Source of the DNA: JBBSIG01 sp038232215
Lineage (GTDB): Bacteria > Actinomycetota > Thermoleophilia > Gaiellales > Gaiellaceae
Direction: 5' to 3'
Assembly: GCA_038232215.1 (NCBI GenBank)
Contig: JBBSIG010000046.1
Span: 1-14,722, forward strand
Length of the DNA: 14,722 nucleotides
In this document: positions 6,800-12,878 of the stretch, piece after piece
Position numbering within the stretch: the stretch's first letter is position 1
How the letters are laid out: each line of letters begins with the position of its first letter
Notes under the pieces: model-generated
What the model saw: the letters and a program-made list of their open reading frames with translations, nothing else
Databases searched by the model: none
What the model was told of the DNA's origin: nothing
Made by a program: the position numbers and the translations under genes

Positions 6800-6828
6800 G
6801 CCCGGGGTACGGCCGCTACGACCCGGGC
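6800..6828. terminator. Hairpin between convergent genes (candidate bidirectional terminator)
   Basis: GCCCGGG (6800-6806) pairs with CCCGGGC (6822-6828). Inside it GTA (6807-6809) pairs with TAC (6817-6819), leaving a 2-nt bulge and a 7-nt loop. It starts 1 nt after the pgl stop and covers the last codons of the opposing gene. No T run follows, so Rho-independent termination is not certain. Confidence 0.45.
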
Positions 6829-7478
6829 AGGAGCGGCGAGCTCAGCTCGGCGGCGAGGCCGCGCCTGTCCGCGAGCGCCTGCAGCACGAGCACGGTGTCC
6901 GCGACGGGGATGTCCTCCAGGTACTCCTCTCGCCTCTCGAAGGACTCGAGCACGGCCTCGACCGCCTCGACGTAGCCGAGCGAGTCCGCGGCCGCGATCG
7001 TCGCGAGCGCGTCACCCACCGGCGCCGGAAAGCCCTCGCCCACGCGGAGCGCGTTGGCGAGCGGGCGCGCCTCGGCGTCTCGCCCGAGGACGAGCAGCGC
7101 GAGGCAGGCGGCGTAGCGCCCGATCGGAGACTCGGCCTCCGCCGCGCCCAGCTCGAGCGCCCACCGGGCGTCGGCCTCGGCCGCCCTCCAGTCGCCGGCG
7201 AGCACGCGCGACTTGACGGCCCCGAGCGGGCGCCCCCAGCTTCCGGGAGGCGCGTCGGCGAAGCTGTCCCGGTAGCGGTCGGCGGCCTGCGAGAGCCAGC
7301 GGCTCGCCTCGTCTCGCCTGCCCTGCATGAGCGCGGCCAGGCCGGCGCCGCCCGCCGCGTTCCCGATCCGGGTGAGCTGACGCTGCCGGGCGTCGGTGTC
7401 GGCCGCGGACCCGAGCCGGGCGTCGCCGTCCCTGACGCGGTCTGCCTCGCGGCGCTCGTGGGCGGCCCAGTCCGTCAC
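6816..7478 (-). CDS. Unrecognised protein with TPR-like helical repeats
   Basis: A 220-residue soluble protein with no family I can name. It is almost entirely alpha-helical by composition, rich in Ala, Arg, Glu and Leu, with helix pairs resembling tetratricopeptide repeats: GLAALMQGRRDEASRWLSQA (46-65), then SRVLAGDWRAAEADARWALE and CLALLVLGRDAEARPLANAL, each with the small-residue/large-residue spacing of TPR helices. There is no signal peptide, membrane segment or catalytic motif. The C-terminal third carries an acidic helix region and ends LLPGS. A scaffold or protein-binding role is an inference from the fold only. The start is GTG 7478, with a GATACT box 6 nt upstream (leaderless-like), diverging from the fatty-acid oxidation gene. 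It is convergent with pgl across 17 nt. Confidence 0.7.
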   Translation of the reverse strand: MTDWAAHERREADRVRDGDARLGSAADTDARQRQLTRIGNAAGGAGLAALMQGRRDEASRWLSQAADRYRDSFADAPPGSWGRPLGAVKSRVLAGDWRAAEADARWALELGAAEAESPIGRYAACLALLVLGRDAEARPLANALRVGEGFPAPVGDALATIAAADSLGYVEAVEAVLESFERREEYLEDIPVADTVLVLQALADRRGLAAELSSPLLPGS

Positions 7479-7484
7479 GGCGGA

Positions 7485-7492
7485 AGTATCCT
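7485..7492. promoter_or_regulatory. Overlapping divergent -10 boxes (bidirectional promoter candidate)
   Basis: The octamer AGTATCCT reads TATCCT on the plus strand (7487-7492, toward the fadB-like gene) and GATACT on the minus strand (7490-7485, toward the helical-repeat gene). The two boxes share four base pairs. The minus-strand box is 6 nt from its GTG start; the plus-strand box would give a leader of about 20 nt. The 41-nt gap contains no other AT-rich hexamer. Confidence 0.45.
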
Positions 7493-7519
7493 CTCCCGGT
7501 CGCTCCGCTGAAGACTCCC

Positions 7520-9496
7520 GTGGCCGAGACCGAGTTCAAGCTCACGCGCGCCGGCGACGTCGCCGTCGCCGTCGTGACGATGGACGGCGGCGAGGATACG
7601 AGTGCGGCGGTGCTCGGACGGGCGGCGCTCGAGTCGCTCGCACGGGTGCTCGACGAGCTCGAGTCGGGCGACTGGGCGGCCATGGTGCTGACTGGCAGGA
7701 ACCGGGTCTTCTCGGCCGGCGCCGACCTGCGGCAGCTCACGAGCGCGACGCGCGAGACGGCGATCGCGGGCAGCCGCGCCGGACACGAGCTGTTCGGCCG
7801 CCTCCGGGCGCTCCCCTACCCGACCGTGGCCGCGATCAACGGCGACTGTCTCGGCGGCGGCGTCGAGATCGCCCTCCACTGCGACGCGCGCACGATCTCG
7901 ACCGGCGTTCGCCGTTTCGCCTGCCCGGAGGTCGCGCTCGGGATCGTCCCGGCGTGGGGAGGCACGCAGCTCGTGCCGCGCCTCGTCGGCGCCGAGGCGG
8001 CGGTCGCCTTCGTCGTCTCGAACCCGTTGCGGCAGAACCGGATGCTCGACGCGACGAGGGCGCAGGCGCAGGGCTTCGCCGACCGGCTGGTCGAGCCCGC
8101 CGAGCTCCTGGACGAGTCGATCGCCTTCGCGCTCGAGCTCGCCGAGCGCCCGCTCGAGCGCGGGGCGCCCCTCGTGGAAGACCTCGAGCGCACCCTGCGG
8201 CGCGCGCGTGCCGCGGTCGACGACGCGGTCCACGGCGCCGCCCCCGCACCGTACGTCGCCCTCGACCTGCTCGAGGGCGCCCTCTCGGGCTGGAGCCTCG
8301 AGCGGGGCCTCCGAGCCGAGGAGGAGGCCGTCGGCAAGCTCCTGCCCGGCCGCCACGCCCAGGCCTCGCTCTACGCCTTCGACCTCGTGCAACGGCGCGC
8401 GAGGGTCCGGACAGGCGCTCCCCCCGTCGAGCCGCTGCCCGTCAGACGCGTCGGCATCGTGGGCGCTGGGCTGATGGCCACGCAGATCGCGTCGCTCTGC
8501 CTCCGCCGCCTCGAGGTGCCCGTCGTCCTCCGAGACGTGGAGGCCGGAATCGTCGAGCGGGCTCTGGAGACGATCCGCGGCGAGCTCTCGAGCCGGGTCG
8601 CGGAGGGACGCCTCGACGAGGGCAGGGCACGCCTCCTCGCCGAGCTCGTCACCGGTGGCACCGGCTACGACGGCTTCCGCGACTGCGACCTCGTGCTCGA
8701 GGCGGTGATCGAGCGACTCGACGTCAAGCAGCAGGTACTCGCCGAGGTCGAGGCCGTCGTCGGGCCCGCCTGCGTGCTCGCGACCAACACCTCGGCGCTG
8801 TCGGTCGAGAGGCTGAGTGCCGACCTCGCGCGCCCCGAGCGCCTGCTCGGCATGCACTTCTTCAACCCCGTCGCTTTGATGCCGCTGCTCGAGCTGGTGC
8901 GCACCTCGAGGACCGACGACGTCGTGCTCGCCACCGCCTGGGACGTCGGCAGGAGACTGGGCAAGAGCTCCGTGCTCGTTCGCGACGCGCCGGGCTTCGT
9001 GCTCAACCGCGTGCTGACGCGGATGACGCGCGTGCTCCTGGACGCGCTCGAGCACGGCAACACCGCCGAGGAGGTCGACGAGGCGATGCTGTCCCTGGGC
9101 ATGCCGATGGCGCCCTCCGTCGTCCTGCAGCTGGTCGGGCCGCGCGTGGCGGGCCAGGTGCTCGAGAGCCTGCACGAGGCGTTCCCCGACCGCTTTCCGC
9201 TCTCGCCGGCGCTCGCGGCCCTGGCCGCCGGCGAGGATCCTCCGGTGCTCGCGCACAGCCCGCGCACGCAGGAAGGTATCGTGCGGGACGCCATGGAGGC
9301 GGTCGCGGACGAGATCCACCGCCTGCTCGAGGAGGGCGTCGTCTCCGAGGCGGCCGACGTCGACACGACGCTCCTGCTCGGCGCCGGCTGGCCCTTCTTC
9401 ATGGGCGGCGCGACGAAGTACCTCGACCAGACCGGAGTCTCGGAGCGCCTGTTCGGCCGGCTGCTCGCCGAGACCGGGACGAGAGCAGGCATCTGA
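7520..9496 (+). CDS. fadB: Bifunctional enoyl-CoA hydratase / 3-hydroxyacyl-CoA dehydrogenase
   Basis: A 658-residue fusion enzyme for two consecutive steps of fatty-acid beta-oxidation in the cytoplasm. The N-terminal crotonase domain (about 1-200) has GRNRVFSAGADLRQL (59-73), INGDCLGGGVEIALHCDAR (106-124) with Glu116, and CPEVALGIVPAWGGTQ (135-150) with Glu137; these are the two catalytic glutamates. The NAD-binding domain starts at VGIVGAGLMATQIA (311-324), where the usual third Gly of GxGxxG is Ala. The dehydrogenase core has NTSALSVERL (423-432), GMHFFNP (444-450) with catalytic His447, Glu458, and DAPGFVLNRVL (489-499), followed by two helical C-terminal domains. It is shorter than E. 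coli FadB (729 residues), and no thiolase partner is in the window. The GTG 7520 start has no clear Shine-Dalgarno site. The next gene overlaps its stop (TGATG), so the two are coupled. Confidence 0.93.
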   Translation: MAETEFKLTRAGDVAVAVVTMDGGEDTSAAVLGRAALESLARVLDELESGDWAAMVLTGRNRVFSAGADLRQLTSATRETAIAGSRAGHELFGRLRALPYPTVAAINGDCLGGGVEIALHCDARTISTGVRRFACPEVALGIVPAWGGTQLVPRLVGAEAAVAFVVSNPLRQNRMLDATRAQAQGFADRLVEPAELLDESIAFALELAERPLERGAPLVEDLERTLRRARAAVDDAVHGAAPAPYVALDLLEGALSGWSLERGLRAEEEAVGKLLPGRHAQASLYAFDLVQRRARVRTGAPPVEPLPVRRVGIVGAGLMATQIASLCLRRLEVPVVLRDVEAGIVERALETIRGELSSRVAEGRLDEGRARLLAELVTGGTGYDGFRDCDLVLEAVIERLDVKQQVLAEVEAVVGPACVLATNTSALSVERLSADLARPERLLGMHFFNPVALMPLLELVRTSRTDDVVLATAWDVGRRLGKSSVLVRDAPGFVLNRVLTRMTRVLLDALEHGNTAEEVDEAMLSLGMPMAPSVVLQLVGPRVAGQVLESLHEAFPDRFPLSPALAALAAGEDPPVLAHSPRTQEGIVRDAMEAVADEIHRLLEEGVVSEAADVDTTLLLGAGWPFFMGGATKYLDQTGVSERLFGRLLAETGTRAGI

Positions 9497-10104
9497 TGGC
9501 GCGCGACGACTGGCGAGCGCGCGTCGAGCTCGGCGAGGAGGAGCACGCGCACGGGCTGCTCGGCCGGCTCGGGCTCGGGCTCTCGTCGGAGGCGGCCAGG
9601 CTGGCGGAGGAGCTCGTCGAGCACCGGCTCGTGGCCTCCCGCGAGGGCGGCACGGTCTTTCTCTACGCCGACTCCCGCGCGCAGCTCGACCAGGCCATCG
9701 TCGTGCTGGAGGCCGAGCTCGAGGAGGGCGACCTGCAGCCCGAGCACGTCACCGTGGAGCACTGGCTCTCCGACGAGGGCCGCTGGGATGACGAGCCTCC
9801 CGAGGCGGACGGTGCGCCCGCGAGCGGCGCGGAAGGAGCCGGCGCCTGGGAGGTGCGGGTGGAGTGCTCGACGGTCGAGGACGCCGAGGCGCTCGTGGAG
9901 CGTCTCGACCGGGACGGCTACGGCGCCGTCCGTCGCTTCCGCTTCGTGATCGCCGGCTCGGCGTCGCGCGAGGAGGCGGAGGAGCTCGCCCGACGCCTGC
10001 ACGGCGAGGTCGAGCGCGCCCCCTCGGTGTGGGAGGTGCTGCCGCGGAACCCGTTCGCCGTCGTCGGCAGCATCTTCCCGGGAGGGTCCGGCACGCCCCT
10101 CTGA
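9496..10104 (+). CDS. Unknown two-module protein coupled to the fatty-acid oxidation gene
   Basis: A 202-residue protein I do not recognise. It appears to contain two similar alpha/beta modules of about 70-85 residues: module A (6-94), beginning WRARVEL and containing an AEELVEH helix, GGTVFLYADS and the helix QLDQAIVVLEAEL; and module B (118-186), beginning WEVRVEC with AEALVER, RRFRFVIAGS and the helix EEAEELARRLHGEV. An acidic, Gly/Ala/Pro-rich linker (95-117) separates them. The strand-helix-strand-strand-helix order suggests ferredoxin-like (ACT- or SPOR-like) sandwiches, by inference only. The tail NPFAVVGSIFPGGSGTPL is hydrophobic and Gly-rich. There is no signal peptide or catalytic motif. 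ATG 9496 overlaps the upstream TGA as TGATG, so it is translated together with the hydratase/dehydrogenase, and a supporting role there is plausible but untested. Confidence 0.75.
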   Translation: MARDDWRARVELGEEEHAHGLLGRLGLGLSSEAARLAEELVEHRLVASREGGTVFLYADSRAQLDQAIVVLEAELEEGDLQPEHVTVEHWLSDEGRWDDEPPEADGAPASGAEGAGAWEVRVECSTVEDAEALVERLDRDGYGAVRRFRFVIAGSASREEAEELARRLHGEVERAPSVWEVLPRNPFAVVGSIFPGGSGTPL

Positions 10105-10127
10105 TCCGAGGGCAAGGGTCCCGCGGG

Positions 10128-10160
10128 CCGGCCCGAAGACGCCGTCCCGCCGCGGGCCGG
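10128..10160 (+). terminator. GC-rich hairpin downstream of the fadB-like operon
   Basis: CCGGCCCG (10128-10135) and CGGGCCGG (10153-10160) form a perfect 8-bp stem with a 17-nt loop, starting 24 nt after the stop of the unknown gene and ending just before the helicase -10 box. No T run follows. The left arm also lies in a 12-bp palindrome (10124-10135). Confidence 0.4.
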
Positions 10161-10168
10161 GCTTCCGG

Positions 10169-10174
10169 TATGCT
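10169..10174 (+). promoter_or_regulatory. Candidate -10 box (TATGCT) of the helicase gene
   Basis: TATGCT fits TANNNT and is the best -10-like hexamer in the gap 10105-10253. Transcription would start near 10181, giving a leader of about 73 nt. No -35 hexamer is visible at 16-18 nt upstream, where the sequence is purely G/C. Confidence 0.45.
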
Positions 10175-10184
10175 TTCGAAGAGT

Positions 10185-10250
10185 CGCTCGCCAGGGGACT
10201 GCAAGCGAGCGCGATCTCCTCCCAACGTTGCAGCACGCGGACGTGCTGCA
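10185..10250 (+). promoter_or_regulatory. Two-hairpin leader immediately before the helicase start
   Basis: Hairpin 1: CGCTCGC (10185-10191) pairs with GCGAGCG (10205-10211) around a 13-nt loop containing AGGGGA. Hairpin 2: TGCAGCACG (10229-10237) pairs perfectly with CGTGCTGCA (10242-10250) around a 4-nt loop, and ends 3 nt before ATG 10254. No free Shine-Dalgarno site exists between hairpin 2 and the start. This could control translation, or hairpin 2 could be a dyad operator for a repressor; the sequence alone does not decide. Confidence 0.45.
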
Positions 10251-10253
10251 CAG

Positions 10254-12842
10254 ATGCAGCAAACGACTGAGCATTCGATCCCTTTGCGGGAGACGACGGA
10301 CGGCCTGACAGCCGCCGCGCTCCGCGCCGAGACATGGGCCGGCGAGCCCTTCCTGCGGGCGGACGAGGAGCCCGGCGTCGCGCTCGCCCCCGGCACGTGG
10401 CGCCATCAGGCGCTCGAGGCGGCGCTCGCCGAGATCGACGGGGGCCGACGCGCTCCCTCCCCGGCCTGGAGGGTCAACTTCGGGCTGATGCTCGGGCTCG
10501 AGCGCGTGCTCTCGGAGCCCCGTCCTCAGCTCGCCTCCGGCACCGAGCTCCGCCGGCACCAGGTCGACGCGCTCGCCGGGATGCTCACCGAGCTGATCGC
10601 GGCGCGGGAGGAGAGCGGCAACGGCGACGCTCCCCCGGCCGAGGAGGTCGTCGCCGATGCAGAGGACGTGGAGGATCCCGATCCGTCCCCGGGAGGCGAG
10701 GCCGGGACGAGCGAGGACGAGGAGGACGCCGAGCTCGAGCCGGCGCCGGACCCGGGCGCTGCTCGCCGCGTCCGCTTCCGCCATCCGACCGCCTCGGGCA
10801 AGACGATCGCGGCCGCCGGGTTCGTGGAGGCAGCCTCCACGCTCGGCGTGCTCATCCTCACCCACCGCCGCCTGCTCGTCTCGCAGTTCGAGCGGGACCT
10901 GAAGGCGGAGGGCTACGGCGAGCGCCTGACCCCGGTGATCACGGCGGGCGGCGAGCCGCTCCGCGGGAATCCGCTCACGATCCAGACGTACGCCTGGTTC
11001 GCGCGGCACGTCGACAGCGTCAGCCGGCAGGCCTACCAGCTCGTCATCTGCGACGAGGCGCACACGGCGCTCGGGGAGAAGACGAGCGCGGCCATTCGCA
11101 GCTTCCCCGAGCCCATCTACATCGGCATGACGGCGACCGAGCAGCTGATCGCGAAGCAGGTCTCGGACGTCTTCCCCGCGTCCGTCGACGACCTACCGCT
11201 CGCCGACGCCGCCCGCAGGGGCCTGATCGCGCCGCTTCGCTGTCTGCGCGTGCCCCCAGCGGCGGCGATCTCCTCCGTTCCCATCGTCGGCGGCGACTTC
11301 GAGGAGCGCGCCCTCGCGGCCGCGCTCGACCACGAGGCGCTGAACCAGGCCGCGGCGAGCCTCTACCGCGACCGCTTCGACTCGACGCCGGGGATCGTCT
11401 ACGCGGCCGGTGTCGACCATGCGTACAACCTCGCCAAGGAGTTCCGCGCCGCCGGCCTGAAGGCCGAGGCGGTCAGCGGACGCACGCGGCCGGTCAAGCT
11501 CGCCGAGACGCTCGCCGCCTACGAGCGCGGCGAGATCAACGTGCTCGTGAACGCGATGCTGCTCGCCGAGGGGTGGAACTCGCCGCGCGCCACCGTCTGC
11601 ATGCACCTCGCTCCGACGGCGAGCCGCCGGGTCTACCAGCAGCGGATCGGACGCATCATGCGCACGCACCCGCGCAAGGAGGCCGGCATCGTCGTCGACT
11701 TCACCCCGAAGTCGGCGACCCACAACGACCGGGTCATCTCGCTGCACAGCCTGCTCGACGCGGACTTCTACCGCGAGGGAGCGCGTGTCACTCCCGCACC
11801 GCGGCGGCGCCAGCAGCGTCGCGCGCGCCGCCAGCTCACGCCCGCGCCCTGGCTCGTCCCCGTCACGCCCGACGTGCAGCGGCGCCTCAACGTGATCACG
11901 CGCGAGTGGCAGCGCGTCGACCCCAGGTTCCTGGACGAGGACGAGCAGCGCTACTGGGCCTCGATCGCCGGGCGCCAGATCCGTTTCGACGAGCGCGCGG
12001 AGTTCGCGCGGAAGCTGACCGACCGCGGCGCGAGCAAGGCCTGCCTCGAGCAGTTCCTCTTCACGTGCGCGGCCGAGAACCCGAACCGGCGCCTACGCAT
12101 GACGGCCCTCTCCGACCGCGTCTCGATGGTGGTGCAGCGCGCCGACTTCGACGATCTCGTCACCCTCGTGACCCAGGCGCCGACGTGGGAGAAAGACCGC
12201 GCGCAGGGCGTGCGGATCCTCTTGCGCGCGCTCGGCGAGAGCAAGGCGGACGCGCCCGACCAGATCCTCTCCCGCTGGACGTGGAAGCTCGCGCGCGCGA
12301 CGCGCAAGCTGCAGGACAGGCGGGCGAGCGGGGAGTTCCCGGAGGCGAAGCGGCTGCTCGGGGCGCTCGCCAACTCGCGCGGCCATCGCCACGAGGAGAA
12401 CGCGGCCAAGCTCGTGAACGCGGCGCTCGAGCTGCCGCTCGAGGTCGGCGTCGCGCTCCTCGCCTCCGCCGAGGGGTACACGCCACGTGCCAACCAGCTC
12501 GTCGACGCCGCCCGCGAGCGGCTCGGGACGCTCCCCGAGGTTGCGAACGCGCTCGCCGACACCCTGCCCGCGCCGAAGGCCCAGCCGGGCCGCTCGCGCC
12601 GGCGGCGACGGCGGAAGGGACGAGGGCAGGCTGCCCCTGCGCCGGAGCAGCAGGCGACCGAGCAGGCCGCGAGCGAGCAGAACGGAAGCCGGCCCGACGA
12701 GGCGCCGAAGCCCCGCGCGCGTCGCCGCCGGCGGCGTGCGCGGACGGGCTCCGGCAACGGCGCGAGCCCGGGGGACGACGCGTCGCCCGACGCGCCGCCC
12801 ACGGCAGCGGCGCCCGAGCCGGCGCCGGCCGGCGAGATGTAA
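10254..12842 (+). CDS. DEAH-box superfamily 2 helicase with acidic insert and Arg-rich tail
   Basis: An 862-residue nucleic-acid-dependent ATPase of the ResIII/SSL2 type. N-terminal region 1-95, then the motif preceding the P-loop, ELRRHQVDALAGM (98-110), Walker A HPTASGKT (177-184), LILTHRRLL (200-208), Walker B CDEAH (266-270), GMTAT (291-295), VLVNAMLLAEGWN (430-442) and the arginine-finger motif YQQRIGRIMRTHPRKEAG (461-478). An acidic disordered stretch (119-169, rich in Glu, Asp and Pro) is inserted between the RHQ motif and the P-loop, which are normally close together. A helical region (540-770) is followed by a low-complexity tail with two Arg runs (779-791 and 820-830) separated by Gln/Glu/Ala-rich sequence. 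Start ATG 10254 is chosen because an upstream in-frame ATG (10170) lies inside the -10 box. Whether it acts on DNA or RNA is not visible; a stand-alone cytoplasmic motor is the safe reading. Confidence 0.88.
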   Translation: MQQTTEHSIPLRETTDGLTAAALRAETWAGEPFLRADEEPGVALAPGTWRHQALEAALAEIDGGRRAPSPAWRVNFGLMLGLERVLSEPRPQLASGTELRRHQVDALAGMLTELIAAREESGNGDAPPAEEVVADAEDVEDPDPSPGGEAGTSEDEEDAELEPAPDPGAARRVRFRHPTASGKTIAAAGFVEAASTLGVLILTHRRLLVSQFERDLKAEGYGERLTPVITAGGEPLRGNPLTIQTYAWFARHVDSVSRQAYQLVICDEAHTALGEKTSAAIRSFPEPIYIGMTATEQLIAKQVSDVFPASVDDLPLADAARRGLIAPLRCLRVPPAAAISSVPIVGGDFEERALAAALDHEALNQAAASLYRDRFDSTPGIVYAAGVDHAYNLAKEFRAAGLKAEAVSGRTRPVKLAETLAAYERGEINVLVNAMLLAEGWNSPRATVCMHLAPTASRRVYQQRIGRIMRTHPRKEAGIVVDFTPKSATHNDRVISLHSLLDADFYREGARVTPAPRRRQQRRARRQLTPAPWLVPVTPDVQRRLNVITREWQRVDPRFLDEDEQRYWASIAGRQIRFDERAEFARKLTDRGASKACLEQFLFTCAAENPNRRLRMTALSDRVSMVVQRADFDDLVTLVTQAPTWEKDRAQGVRILLRALGESKADAPDQILSRWTWKLARATRKLQDRRASGEFPEAKRLLGALANSRGHRHEENAAKLVNAALELPLEVGVALLASAEGYTPRANQLVDAARERLGTLPEVANALADTLPAPKAQPGRSRRRRRRKGRGQAAPAPEQQATEQAASEQNGSRPDEAPKPRARRRRRRARTGSGNGASPGDDASPDAPPTAAAPEPAPAGEM

Positions 12843-12864
12843 GACCGGCGTAAGAAGCCGGCGC

Positions 12865-12870
12865 TACTCT
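12865..12870 (+). promoter_or_regulatory. Candidate -10 box (TACTCT) for leaderless dipZ
   Basis: TACTCT ends 8 nt before GTG 12879, in the 36-nt gap after the helicase stop. Just upstream CCGGC (12845-12849) and GCCGG (12857-12861) form a weak 5-bp hairpin that could help end the helicase transcript. Confidence 0.45.
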
Positions 12871-12878
12871 CAGCAGAG

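Noticed and set aside
7396..10104. Plus-strand open frame starting upstream of the fadB-like gene
   Set aside because: Only its final part (from 9496) is a real gene; the earlier part is an Arg-rich shadow of the hydratase/dehydrogenase.
10170..10253. Upstream in-frame ATG giving a 28-residue N-terminal extension of the helicase
   Set aside because: The ATG lies within the best -10-like hexamer, has no ribosome-binding site, and the extension would run through both leader hairpins with non-conserved-looking Arg/Ser-rich sequence.
10334..12853. Alternative plus-strand frame over the whole helicase gene
   Set aside because: Out-of-frame shadow without motifs, while the overlapping frame has a complete set of helicase motifs.
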